A stretch of DNA of 64,000 nucleotides from Halictus rubicundus (taxonomy: Eukaryota; Arthropoda; Insecta; Hymenoptera; Halictidae): NCBI RefSeq assembly GCF_050948215.1, contig NW_027488786.1, positions 186,001-250,000 of the forward strand, in the 5' to 3' direction. Below are positions 13,716 to 26,926 of this stretch, one piece after another. Position 1 is the first letter of the stretch. Each line of letters starts with the position of its first letter. A program made the position numbers and the translations under genes. The notes under the pieces are model-generated. The model was given only the letters and a program-made list of their open reading frames with translations. It was not told where the DNA came from and ran no database searches.

Positions 13716-14035
13716 CTCTATCCTATCCTATCCTCTATCCTATCCTATCCTCTATCCTATCCTATCCTCTATCCTATCCTATCCTCTATCCTATCCTATC
13801 CTCTATCCTATCCTATCCTCTATCCTATCCTATCCTCTATCCTATCCTATCCTCTATCCTATCCTATCCTCTATCCTATCCTATCCTCTATCCTATCCTA
13901 TCCTCTATCCTATCCTATCCTCTATCCTATCCTATCCTCTATCCTATCCTATCCTCTATCCTATCCTATCCTCTATCCTATCCTATCCTCTATCCTATCC
14001 TATCCTCTATCCTATCCTATCCTCTATCCTATCCT
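13716..14035 (+). repeat. Perfect consensus run (320 bp), the longest I noticed
   Basis: About 19 exact 17-bp monomers between a G at 13,715 and a G at 14,036. It is preceded by the unusual TCGTGTATCCTATGC step. Confidence 0.9.
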
Positions 14036-14843
14036 AGCCTCTATCCTATCCTATCCTCTATCCTATCCTATCCTCTATCCTATCCTATCCTCTATCCTAT
14101 CCTATCCTCTATATTATCCTATCCTCTATCCTATCCTATCCTCTATCCTCTATCCTATCCTATCCTCTATCCTATCCTATCCTCTATCCTATCCTATCCT
14201 CTATCCTATCCTATTCTCTATCCTATCCTATCCTCTATCCTATCCTATCCTCTATCCTATCCGATCCTCTATCCTCTATCCGATCCTATCCTCTATCCCA
14301 TCCTATCCTCTATCCTATCCTATCCTCTATCCTATCCTATCCTCTATCCTATCCTATCCTCTATCCTATCCTATCCTCTATCCTATCCTATCCTCTATCC
14401 TATCCTATCGTCTATCCTATCGTCTATCCTATCCTCTATCCTATCCAATACTCTATCCTATCCTATCCTCTATCCTATCATATCCTCTATCCTATAATAT
14501 CCTCTATCCTATCCTATCCTCTATACTATCCTATCCTCTATCCTATCCTATCCTCTATCCTATCCTATGCTCTATCCTATCCTATCGTCTATCCTATCCT
14601 CTATCCTATCCTATCATCTATCCTATCCTATCCTCTATCCTATCCTATAGTCTATCCTATCCTATCCTCTATCCTATCCTATAGTCTATCCTATCCTATC
14701 CTCTATCCTATCCTATCCTCTATCCTATCCTATCCTCTATCCTATCCAATCTTCTATCCTATCCTATCCTCTATCCTATCAAATCCCCTATCCTATCCTC
14801 TATCCTATCCTATGCTCTATCCTATCCTATCGTGTATCCTATG

Positions 14844-15077
14844 CTCTATCCTATCCTATCCTCTATCCTATCCTATCCTCTATCCTATCCTATCCTCTAT
14901 CCTATCCTATCCTCTATCCTATCCTATCCTCTATCCTATCCTATCCTCTATCCTATCCTATCCTCTATCCTATCCTATCCTCTATCCTATCCTATCCTCT
15001 ATCCTATCCTATCCTCTATCCTATCCTATCCTCTATCCTATCCTATCCTCTATCCTATCCTATCCTCTATCCTATCC
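14844..15077 (+). repeat. Perfect consensus run (234 bp)
   Basis: About 14 exact monomers, the partner of the run at 13,716 in the 1,128-bp duplication and shorter by about five monomers. Confidence 0.9.
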
Positions 15078-15145
15078 AATCTTCTATCCTATCCTATCCT
15101 CTATCCTATCAAATCCCCTATCCTATCCTCTATCCTATCCTATCC

Positions 15146-15173
15146 TGCATAGTATCCAATCCTCTATCTTATC
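15146..15173 (+). repeat. D element, copy 4
   Basis: Same marker, directly after the 1,128-bp duplication zone and 543 bp before an A1. Confidence 0.8.
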
Positions 15174-15688
15174 CTATCATCTATCCTCTATCCTATCCAA
15201 TCCTCTATCCTATCCTATCCACTAACCTATCCTATCCTCTATCCTATCCTATTCTCTATCCTATCCTATCCTCTATCCTATCCTATCCTCTATCCTATCC
15301 TATCCTCTATCCTCTATCCGATCCTATCCTCTATCCCATCCTATCCTCTATCCTATCCTATCCTCTATCCTATCCTATCCTCTATCCTCTATCCGATCCT
15401 ATCCTCTATCCCATCCTATCCTCTATCCTATCCTATCCTCTATCCTATCCTATCCTCTATCCTATACTATCCTCTATCCTATCCTATCCTCTATCCTATC
15501 CTATCGTCTATCCTATCGTCTATCCTATCCTCTATCCTATCCAATCCTCTATCCTATCCTATCCTCTATCCTATCATATCCTCTACCCTATAATATCCTC
15601 TATCCTATCCTATCCTCTATCCAATCCTCTATCCTATCCTATCCTCTATCCTATCCTCTATCCTAGCCTATCCTCTATCCTATCCTAT

Positions 15689-15869
15689 CCAATCCCCTAA
15701 CCTATGCTCTATCCTATCCTACCCACTATAATATCGTATACTCTATCATATCCTATCCTCTATCCTATAATATCATCTATCCGTTCCTACTCTCTATCCT
15801 AACCTATTCTCTATCCTATCCTCTATCCTATCCTCTTTCCTAAGCTATCATCTATCCTATCAAATCCCC
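15689..15869 (+). repeat. A element, subtype A1, copy 12
   Basis: Full-length A1. The 4,116-bp gap since the preceding A4 contains the 1,128-bp duplication and long consensus runs. Confidence 0.9.
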
Positions 15870-16469
15870 TATCCTATCCTCTATCCTGTCGTATCCTCTA
15901 TCCTATCCTATCGTCTATCCTATCCTCTATCCTATCCTATCATCTATCCTATCCTATCCTCTATCCTATCCTATCCTCTATCCTATCCTATCCTCTATCC
16001 TGTCGTATCCTCTATCCTATCCTATCTTCTATCCTATCCTATCCTCTATCCAATCAAATCCCCTATCCTATCCTCTATCCTATCCTATCGTCTATCCTAT
16101 CCTATCCTCTATCCTATCCTATCCTCTATCCTATCCTATCATCTATCCTATCATATCCTCTATCCTATACTATCCTCTATCCTATCCTATCCTCTATCCT
16201 ATCCTATCCTCTATCGTATCCTATGCTCTATCCTATCCTATCCTATCCTCTATCCTATCCTATCCTATATCCTATCCTCTATCCTATCCTAACCTCTATC
16301 CTATCCTATCGTCTATCCTATCCTCTATCCTATCCAATCCTCTATCCTATCCTATCCTCTATCCTATCATATCCTCTACCCTATAATATCCTCTATCCTA
16401 TCCTATCCTCTATCCAAACCTCTATCCTATCCTATCCTCTATCCTAGCCTATCCTCTATCCTATCCTAT

Positions 16470-16650
16470 CCAATCACCTAACCTATGCTCTATCCTATCC
16501 TACCCACTATAATATCGTATACTCTATCATATCCTATCCTCTATCCTATAATATCATCTATCCGTTCCTACTCTCTATCCTAACCTATTCTCTATCCTAT
16601 CCTCTATCCTATCCTCTTTCCTAAGCTATCATCTATCCTATCAAATCCCC
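16470..16650 (+). repeat. A element, subtype A2, copy 13
   Basis: Full-length A2, 781 bp after A1. It has CCTATTCTC like copy 2, not the TTTT form of copies 6 and 9. Confidence 0.9.
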
Positions 16651-17116
16651 TATCCTATCCTCTATCCTGTCGTATCCTCTATCCTATCCTATCGTCTATC
16701 CTATCCTCTATCCTATCCTATCCTATCCTCTATTCTATCCTATCCTCTATCCTATCCTATCCTCTATATTATCCTATCCTCTAACCTATCCTATCCTCTA
16801 TCCTCTATCCTATCCTATCCTCTATCCTATCCTATCCTCTATCCTATCCTATCCTCTATACTATCCTATCCTCTATCCTATCCTATCCTCTATCCTATCC
16901 TATGCTCTATCCTATCCTATCGTCTATCCTATCCTCTATCCTATCCTATCATCTATCCTATCCTATCCTCTATCCTATCCTATAGTCTATCCTATCCTAT
17001 CCTCTATCCTATCCTATCCTCTATCCTATCCTATCCTCTATCCTATCCAATCTTCTATCCTATCCTATCCTCTATCCTATCAAATCCCCTATCCTATCCT
17101 CTATCCTATCCTATCC

Positions 17117-17144
17117 TGCATAGTATCCAATCCTCTATCTTATC
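17117..17144 (+). repeat. D element, copy 5
   Basis: Same marker, 468 bp before an A3. Confidence 0.8.
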
Positions 17145-17584
17145 CTATCATCTATCCTCTATCCTATCCAATCCTCTATCCTATCCTATCCACTATCCTA
17201 TCCTATCCTCTATCCTATCCTATTCTCTATCCTATCCTATCCTCTATCCTATCCTATCCTCTATCCTATCCTATCCTCTATCCTCTATCCGATCCTATCC
17301 TCTATCCCATCCTATCTTCTATCCTATCCTATCCTCTAACCTATCCTATCCTCTATCCTAACCTATCCTCTATCCTATCCTATCCTCTATCCTATCCTAT
17401 CGTCTATCCTATCGTCTATCCTATCCTCTATCCTTACCAATCCTCTATCCTATCCTATCCTCTATCCTATCATATCCTCTACCCTATAATATCCTCTATC
17501 CTATCCTATCCTCTATCCAATCCTCTATCCTATCCTATCCTCTATCCTATCCTCTATCCTAGCCTATCCTCTATCCTATCCTAT

Positions 17585-17765
17585 CCAATCCCCTAACCTA
17601 TGCTCTATCCTATCCTACCCACTATAATATCGTATACTCTATCATGTCCTATCCTCTATCCTATAATATCATCTATCCGTTCCTACTCTCTATCCTAACC
17701 TATTCTCTATCCTATCCTCTATCCTATCCTCTTTCCTAAGCTATCATCTATCCTATCAAATCCCC
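17585..17765 (+). repeat. A element, subtype A3, copy 14
   Basis: Full-length A3 with the CATGTCC marker. It lies 14,520 bp after copy 3, inside a long segment that closely repeats about 2.2-3.9 kb. Confidence 0.9.
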
Positions 17766-18297
17766 TATCCTATCCTCTATCCTGTCGTATCCTCTATCCT
17801 ATCCTATCGTCTATCCTATCCTCTATCCTATCCTATCATCTATCCTATCCTATCCTCTATCCTATGCTATCCTCTATCCTATCCTATCCTCTATCCTGTC
17901 GTATCCTCTATCCTATCCTATCTTCTATCCTATCCTATCCTCTATCCTATCCTATCATCTATCCTATCATATCCTCTATCCTATCCTATCCTCTATCCTA
18001 TCCTATCCTCTATCCTATCCTATCCTCTATCGTATCCTATGCTCTATTCTATCCTATCCTATCCTCTATCCTATCCTATCCTCTATCCTATCCTCTATCC
18101 TATCCTAACCTCTATCCTATCCTATCGTCTATCCTATCGTCTATCCTATCCTCTATCCTATCCAATCCTCTATCCTATCCTATCCTCTATCCTATCATAT
18201 CCTCTACCCTATAATATCCTCTATCCTATCCTATCCTCTATCCAAACCTCTATCCTATCCTATCCTCGATCCTAGCCTATCCTCTATCCTATCCTAT

Positions 18298-18449
18298 CCA
18301 ATCACCTAACCTATGCTCTATCCTATCCTACCCACTATAATATCGTATACTCTATCATATCCTATCCTCTATCCTATAATATCATCTATCCGTTCCTACT
18401 CTCTATCCTAACCTATTCTCTATCCTATCCCCTATCCTATCCTCTTTCC
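18298..18449 (+). repeat. A element, subtype A4, copy 15
   Basis: Truncated A4, 713 bp after A3. It is the last A element before the first B element. Confidence 0.9.
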
Positions 18450-18990
18450 TATCCTATCGTCTATCCTATCCTATCCTCTATCCTATCCTATCCTCTATCC
18501 TATCCTATCATCTATCCTATCATATCCTCTATCCTATCCTATCCTCTATCCAATCCTATCCTCTATCCTATCCTATCCTCTATCCTATCCTATCCTCTAT
18601 CCTATCCTATCCTCTATCCTATCCTATCCTCTATCCTATCCTATCCTCTATCCTATCCTATCCTCTATCCTCTATCCTCTATCCTATCCTATCCTCTATC
18701 CTATCCTCTATCCTATCCTATCGTCTATACTATCCTATCCTCTATCCTATCCTATCCTCTATCCTATCCTATGCTCTATCCTATCCTATCGTCTATCCTA
18801 TCCTCTATCCTATCCTATCCTCTATCCTATCCTATCCTCTATCCTATCCTATCCTCTATCCTATCCTATCCTCTATCGTATCCTATCCTCTATCCTATCC
18901 TATCCTATCCTCTATCCCATCCTATCCTCTATCCTATCCTCTATCCTATCCTATCGTCTATCCTATCGTCTATCCTATCCTCTATCCTAT

Positions 18991-19125
18991 CCACTATCAT
19001 ACCCTATCATCTATCCTATCAAATCCCCTATCCTATCCTCTATCCTATCGTGTCCTCTACCCTATCCTATCTTCTATCCTATCCTATCCTCTATCCTATC
19101 AAATCCCCTATCCTATCCTGTATCG
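18991..19125 (+). repeat. C element, copy 3
   Basis: Same markers, with a private CGTATCC directly after CCTGTAT at the right end. It is the last landmark before B elements begin. Confidence 0.85.
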
Positions 19126-21716
19126 TATCCTATCCTCTATCCTATCCTATCCTCTATCCTATCCTATCCTCTATCCAATCCTATCCTATATCCTATCCTA
19201 TCCTCTATCCTATCCTATCCTCTATACTATCCTATCCTCTATCCTATCCTATCCTCTATCCTATCCTATCCTCTATCCTATCCAATCTTCTATCCTATCC
19301 TATCCTCTATCCTATCCTATCCTATCCTCTATCCTATCCTATCCTCTATCCTATCCTATCCTCTATCCTATCCTATCCTCTATCCTATCCTATCCTCTAT
19401 CCTATCCTATCCTCTATCCTATCCTATGCTCTATCCTATCCTATCGTCTATACTATCCTCTATCCTATCCTATCCTCTACCCTATCCTATCCTCTATCCT
19501 ATCCTATCCTATATCCTATCCTATCCTCTATCCTATCATATCCTCTATCCTATCCTATCCTCTATCCTATCCTATATTCTATCCTATCCTATCCAATCAC
19601 CTATCCTATGCTCTATCCTATCCTATCGTCTATCCTATCCTCTATCCTATCCTATCCTCTATCCTATCCTATCCTCTATCCTATCCTAGCCTCTATCCTA
19701 TCCTATCCTCTATCCTATCCTATCCTCTATCCTATCAAATCCCCTATCCTATCCTATCATCTATCCTCAATCCTATCCTTTCCTGTATCCTATCCAATCC
19801 TCTATCCTATCCTGTCCTCTATCCTATCCTATCCACTATCCTATCCTATGCTCTATCCTATCCTATCGTCTATCCTATCCTCTATCCTATCCTATCATCT
19901 ATCCTATCCTATCCTCTATCCTATCCTATCCTCTATCCTCTATCCTATCCTATCCTCTATCCTATCCTATCCTCTATCCTATCCTATCCTCTATACTATC
20001 CTATCCTCTATCCTATCCTATCCTCTATCCTATCCTATCCTCTATCCTATCCTATCCTCTATCCTATCCTAGCCTCTATCCTATTCTATCCTCTATCCTA
20101 TCATATCCTCTATCCTATCCTATCCTCTATCCTATCCCATCCTCTATCCTATCCTATCCTCTATCCTATCCTATCCTATATCCTATCCTATCCTCTATCC
20201 TATCATATCCTCTATCCTATCCTATCCTCTATCCTATCCTATCCTCTATCCTATCCTATCCTCTATCCTACCCTATCATCTATCCTATCAAATCCCCTAT
20301 CCTATCCTCTATACTGTCGTATCCTCTATCCTATCCTATCTTCTATCCTATCCTATCCTCTATCCTATCAAATCCCCTATCCTATCAAATCCCCTATCCT
20401 ATCCTCTATCCTATCAAATCCCCTATCCTATCCTATCATCTATCCTCAATCCTATCCTTTCCTGTATCCTATCCAATCCTCTATCCTATCCTGTCCTCTA
20501 TCCTATCCTATCCTCTATCCTATCCTATGCTCTATCCTATCCTATCGTCTATCCTATCCTCTATCCTATCCTATCATCTATCCTATCCTATCCTCAATCC
20601 TATCCTATCCTCTATCCTCTATCCTATCCTATCCTCTATCCTATCCTATCCTCTATCCTATCCTATCCTCTATACTATCCTATCCTCTATCCTATCCTAT
20701 CCTCTATCCTATCCTATCCTCTATCCTATCCAATCTTCTATCCTATCCTATCCTCTATCCTATCCTATCCTATCCTCTATCCTATCCTATCCTCTATCCT
20801 ATCCTATCCTCTATCCTATCCTATCCTCTATCCTATCCTATGCTCTATCCTATCCTATCGTCTATACTATCCTCTATCCTATCCTATCCTCTATCCTATC
20901 CTATCCTCTATCCTATCCTATCCTATATCCTATCCTATCCTCTATCCTATCATATCCTCTATCCTATCCTATCCTCTATCCTATCCTATATTCTATCCTA
21001 TCCTATCCAATCACCTATCCTATGCTCTATCCTATCCTATCGTCTATCCTATCCTCTATCCTATCCTATCCTCTATCCTATCCTATCCTCTATCCTATCC
21101 TAGCCTCTATCCTATCCTATCCTCTATCCTATCCTATCCTCTATCCTATCAAATCCCCTATCCTATCCTATCATCTATCCTCAATCCTATCCTTTCCTGT
21201 ATCCTATCCAATCCTCTATCCTATCCTGTCCTCTATCCTATCCTATCCTCTATCCTATCCTATGCTCTATCCTATCCTATCGTCTATCCTATCCTCTATC
21301 CTATCCTATCATCTATCCTATCCTATCCTCTATCCTATCCTATCCTCTATCCTATCCTATCCTCTATATTATCCTATCCTCTATCCTATCCTATCCTCTA
21401 TCCTCTATCCTATCCTATCCTCTATCCTATCCTATCCTCTATCCTATCCTATCCTCTATACTATCCTATCCTCTATCCTATCCTATCCTCTATCCTATCC
21501 TATGCTCTATCCTATCCTATCGTCTATACTATCCTCTATCCTATCCTATCATCTATCCTATCCTATCCTCTATCCTATCCTATAGTCTATCCTATCCTAT
21601 CCTCTATCCTATCCTATCCTCTATCCTATCCTATCCTCTATCCTATCCAATCTTCTATCCTATCCTATCCTCTATCCTATCAAATCCCCTATCCTATCCT
21701 CTATCCTATCCTATCC

Positions 21717-21744
21717 TGCATAGTATCCAATCCTCTATCTTATC
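21717..21744 (+). repeat. D element, copy 6 (last)
   Basis: Same marker, 4,600 bp after copy 5 and 468 bp before an A3. No D element is seen after this point. Confidence 0.8.
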
Positions 21745-22184
21745 CTATCATCTATCCTCTATCCTATCCAATCCTCTATCCTATCCTATCCACTATCCTA
21801 TCCTATCCTCTATCCTATCCTATTCTCTATCCTATCCTATCCTCTATCCTATCCTATCCTCTATCCTATCCTATCCTCTATCCTCTATCCGATCCTATCC
21901 TCTATCCCATCCTATCTTCTATCCTATCCTATCCTCTATCCTATCCTATCCTCTATCCTAACCTATCCTCTATCCTATCCTATCCTCTATCCTATCCTAT
22001 CGTCTATCCTATCGTCTATCCTATCCTCTATCCTTACCAATCCTCTATCCTATCCTATCCTCTATCCTATCATATCCTCTACCCTATAATATCCTCTATC
22101 CTATCCTATCCTCTATCCAATCCTCTATCCTATCCTATCCTCTATCCTATCCTCTATCCTAGCCTATCCTCTATCCTATCCTAT

Positions 22185-22365
22185 CCAATCCCCTAACCTA
22201 TGCTCTATCCTATCCTACCCACTATAATATCGTATACTCTATCATGTCCTATCCTCTATCCTATAATATCATCTATCCGTTCCTACTCTCTATCCTAACC
22301 TATTCTCTATCCTATCCTCTATCCTATCCTCTTTCCTAAGCTATCATCTATCCTATCAAATCCCC
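22185..22365 (+). repeat. A element, subtype A3, copy 16
   Basis: Full-length A3, 4,600 bp after copy 14. No A4 follows, because the cassette is cut at about 22.71 kb and joined to B-associated sequence. Confidence 0.9.
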
Positions 22366-25300
22366 TATCCTATCCTCTATCCTGTCGTATCCTCTATCCT
22401 ATCCTATCGTCTATCCTATCCTCTATCCTATCCTATCATCTATCCTATCCTATCCTCTATCCTATGCTATCCTCTATCCTATCCTATCCTCTATCCTGTC
22501 GTATCCTCTATCCTATCCTATCTTCTATCCTATCCTATCCTCTATCCTATCCTATCATCTATCCTATCATATCCTCTATCCTATCCTATCCTCTATCCTA
22601 TCCTATCCTCTATCCTATCCTATCCTCTATCGTATCCTATGCTCTATTCTATCCTATCCTATCCTCTATCCTATCCTATCCTCTATCCTATCCTCTATCC
22701 TATCCTAACCTCTATCCTATCCTATATTCTATCCTATCCTATCCAATCACCTATCCTATGCTCTATCCTATCCTATCGTCTATCCTATCCTCTATCCTAT
22801 CCTATCCTCTATCCTATCCTATCCTCTATCCTATCCTAGCCTCTATCCTATCCTATCCTCTATCCTATCCTATCCTCTATCCTATCAAATCCCCTATCCT
22901 ATCCTATCATCTATCCTCAATCCTATCCTTTCCTGTATCCTATCCAATCCTCTATCCTATCCTGTCCTCTATCCTATCCTATCCTCTATCCTATCCTATG
23001 CTCTATCCTATCCTATCGTCTATCCTATCCTCTATCCTATCCTATCATCTATCCTATCCTATCCTCTATCCTATCCTATCCTCTATCCTCTATCCTATCC
23101 TATCCTCTATCCTATCCTATCCTCTATCCTATCCTATCCTCTATAGTATCCTATCCTCTATCCTATCCTATCCTCTATCCTATCCTATCCTCTATCCTAT
23201 CCTATCCTCTATCCTATCCTATGCTCTATCCTATCCTATCGTCTATCCTATCCTCTATCCTATCCTATCATCTATCCTATCCTATCCTCTATCCTATCCT
23301 ATCCTCTATCCTCTATCCTATCCTATCCTCTATCCTATCCTATCCTCTATCCTATCCTATCCTCTATAGTATCCTATCCTCTATCCTATCCTATCCTCTA
23401 TCCTATCCTATCCTCTATCCTATCCTATCCTCTATCCTATCCTAGCCTCTATCCTATTCTATCCTCTATCCTATCATATCCTCTATCCTATCCTATCCTC
23501 TATACTGTCGTATCCTCTATCCTATCCTATCTTCTATCCTATCCTATCCTCTATCCTATCAAATCCCCTATCCTATCAAATCCCCTATCCTATCCTCTAT
23601 CCTATCAAATCCCCTATCCTATCCTATCATCTATCCTCAATCCTATCCTTTCCTGTATCCTATCCAATCCTCTATCCTATCCTGTCCTCTATCCTATCCT
23701 ATCCTCTATCCTATCCTATGCTCTATCCTATCCTATCGTCTATCCTATCCTCTATCCTATCCTATCATCTATCCTATCCTATCCTCAATCCTATCCTATC
23801 CTCTATCCTCTATCCTATCCTATACTCTATCCTATCCTATCCTCTATCCTATCCTATCCTCTATACTATCCTATCCTCTATCCTATCCTATCCTCTATCC
23901 TATCCTATCCTCTATCCTATCCAATCTTCTATCCTATCCTATCCTCTATCCTATCCTATCCTATCCTCTATCCTATCCTATCCTCTATCCTATCCTATCC
24001 TCTATCCTATCCTATCCTCTATCCTATCCTATCCTCTATCCTATCCTATCCTCTATCCTATCCTATGCTCTATCCTATCCTATCGTCTATACTATCGTCT
24101 ATCCTATCCTATCCTCTATCCTATCCTATCCTCTATCCTATCCTATCCTATATCCTATCCTATCCTCTATCCTATCATATCCTCTATCCTATCCTATCCT
24201 CTATCCTATCCTATATTCTATCCTATCCTATCCTATGCTCTATCCTATCCTATCGTCTATCCTATCCTCTATCCTATCCTATCCTCTATCCTATCCTATC
24301 CTCTATCCTATCCTAGCCTCTATCCTATCCTATCCTCTATCCTATCCTATCCTCTATCCTATCAAATCCCCTATCCTATCCTATCATCTATCCTCAATCC
24401 TATCCTTTCCTGTATCCTATCCAATCCTCTATCCTATCCTGTCCTCTATCCTATCCTATCCTCTATCCTATCCTATGCTCTATCCTATCCTATCGACTAT
24501 CCTATCCTCTATCCTATCCTATCATCTATCCTATCCTATCCTCTATCCTATCCTATCCTCTATCCTCTATCCTCTATCCTATCCTATCCTCTATCCTATC
24601 CTATCCTCTATCCTATCCTATCCTCTATACTATCCTATCCTCTATCCTATCCTATCCTCTATCCTATCCTATCCTCTATCCTATCCTATCCTCTATCCTA
24701 TCCTAGCCTCTATCCTATTCTATCCTCTATCCTATCATATCCTCTATCCTATCCTATCCTCTATCCTATCCTATCCTCTATCCTATCCTATCCTCTATCC
24801 TATCCTATCCTATATCCTATCCTATCCTCTATCCTATCATATCCTCTATCCTATCCTATCCTCTATCCTATCCTATCCTCTATCCTATCCTATCCTCTAT
24901 CCTATCCTATCCTCTATCCTATCAAATCCCCTATCCTACCCTCTATCCTATCCTATCCGGTATCCTATCCAATCCTCTATCCTATCCTATCATCTATCCT
25001 CAATCCTATCCTTTCCTGTATCCTATCCAATCCTCTATCCTATCCTGTCCTCTATCCTATCCTATCCTCTATCCTATCCTATGCTCTATCCTATCTTATC
25101 GTCTATCCTATCCTCTATCCTATCCTATCATCTATCCTATCCTATCCTCTTTCCTATCCTATCCTCTATCCTCTATCCTCTATCCTATCCTATCCTCTAT
25201 CCTATCCTATCCTCTATCCTATCCTATCCTCTATACTATTGTATCCTCTATCCTATCCTATCCTCTATCCTATCCTATGCTCTAGCCTATCCTATCGTCT

Positions 25301-26240
25301 ATCCTATCCTCTATCCTATCCTATCATCTATCCTATCCTATCCTCTATCCTCAATCCTATCCTTTCCTGTATCCTATCCAATCCTCTATCCTATCCTGTC
25401 CTCTATCCTATCCTATCCTCTATCCTATCCTATGCTCTATCCTATCTTATCGTCTATCCTATCCTCTATCCTATCCTATCATCTATCCTATCCTATCCTC
25501 TATCCTATCCTATCCTCTATCCTCTATCGTCTATCCTATCCTATCCTCTATCCTATCCTATCCTCTATCCTATCCTATCCTCTATACTATTGTATCCTCT
25601 ATCCTATCCTATCCTCTATCCTATCCTATGCTCTATCCTATCCTATCGTCTATCCTATCCTCTATCCTATCCTATCATCTATCCTATCCTATCCTCTATC
25701 CTCAATCCTATCCTTTCCTGTATCCTATCCAATCCTCTATCCTATCCTGTCCTCTATCCTATCCTATCCTCTATCCTATCCTATGCTCTATCCTATCCTA
25801 TCGTCTATCCTATCCTCTATCCTATCCTATCATCTATCCTATCCTATCCTCTATCCTATCCTATCCTATCCTCTATCCTATCCTATCCTCTATCCTATCC
25901 TATCCTCTATCCTATCCTATCCTCTATCCTATCCTATCCTATATCCTATCCTATCCTCTACCCTATCATATCCTCTATCCTATCCTATCCTCTATCCTAT
26001 CCTATCCTCTATCCTATCCTATCCTCTATCCTATCCTATCCTCTATCCTATCCTATCCTCTATCCTATCCTATCCACTATCCTATCATATCCTCTATCCT
26101 ATAATATCCTCTATCCTATCCTATCCTCTATCCAATCCTCTATCCTATCCTATCCTCTATCCTATAGTATCCTCTATCCTATCCTATCCTCTATCCTATC
26201 CTATCGTCTATCCTATCGTCTATCCTATCCTCTATCCTAT

Positions 26241-26375
26241 CCACTATCATACCCTATCATCTATCCTATCAAATCCCCTATCCTATCCTCTATCCTATCG
26301 TGTCCTCTACCCTATCCTATCTTCTATCCTATCCTATCCTCTATCCTATCAAATCCCCTATCCTATCCTGTATCC
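26241..26375 (+). repeat. C element, copy 4
   Basis: Same markers. It follows the last of three B cores spaced 351 bp and precedes an A3/A4 pair. Confidence 0.85.
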
Positions 26376-26926
26376 TATCCTATCCTCTATCCTATCCTAT
26401 CCTCTATCCTATCCTATCCTCTATCCTATCCTATCCTATATCCTATCCTATCCTCTATCCTATACTATCCTCTATCCTATCCTATCCTCTATCCTATCCT
26501 ATCCTCTATCCTATCCAATCCTCTATCCTATCCTATCCTCTATCCTATCAAATCCCCTGTCCTATCCTCTATCCTATCCTATAATCTACCCTATCCTATC
26601 CTCTATCCTATCCTATCCTCTATCCTCTATCCGATCCTATCCTCTATCCCATCCTATCTTCTATCCTATCCTATCCTCTATCCTATCCTATCCTCTATCC
26701 TAACCTATCCTCTATCCTATCCTATCCTCTATCCTATCCTATCGTCTATCCTATCGTCTATCCTATCCTCTATCCTTACCAATCCTCTATCCTATCCTAT
26801 CCTCTATCCTATCATATCCTCTACCCTATAATATCCTCTATCCTATCCTATCCTCTATCCAATCCTCTATCCTATCCTATCCTCTATCCTATCCTCTATC
26901 CTAGCCTATCCTCTATCCTATCCTAT

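Larger units (their letters stand above)
13070..15077 (+). repeat. Duplication with 1,128-bp offset
   Basis: About 880 bp is repeated at an offset of 1,128 bp. Matching markers are CCTATTCTC (13,083/14,211), the first CCGATCC of a close pair (13,133/14,261) and the rare TCGTGTATCCTATGC step just before the two consensus runs. Matching stops by about 15,077, where the second copy meets CCAATCTTC. Confidence 0.75.
1..19750. repeat. Array domain 1: A/C/D-element HORs, no B elements
   Basis: This part holds 15 of the 24 A-type elements, 3 of the 10 C elements and 5 of the 6 D elements, and I found no B element (core TTTCCTGTATCC). A elements occur in the order A1-A2-A3-A4. A1-to-A1 distances are 4,746, 3,568 and 6,189 bp. 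A1-to-A2 is always 781 bp and A3-to-A4 is 713 or 730 bp. Between landmarks the sequence is near-consensus monomers with scattered single-base variants. No gene is present. Confidence 0.85.
16750..22715 (+). repeat. Long duplication with 4,600-bp offset
   Basis: Markers repeated at exactly 4,600 bp include CTCTATATT (about 16,765/21,365), the D element (17,117/21,717) and A3 (17,585/22,185). The match ends at about 22.71 kb. B elements at 19.8-21.2 kb lie between the matching parts, so the second copy was joined to B-bearing sequence. Confidence 0.75.
19759..25754 (+). repeat. B elements, cluster 1 (9 copies)
   Basis: A B element is about 61 bp of mutated monomers running from CATCTATCCTCAATCC through TTTCCTGTATCC and CCAATCC to CCTGTCCTC. 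Cores begin at 19,779, 20,458, 21,193, 22,929, 23,649, 24,406, 25,012, 25,363 and 25,714. The last three are spaced exactly 351 bp. The final two are of a second type (B2), with an ordinary CTCTATCCTCAATCC in place of CATCTATCCTCAATCC. Confidence 0.85.
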
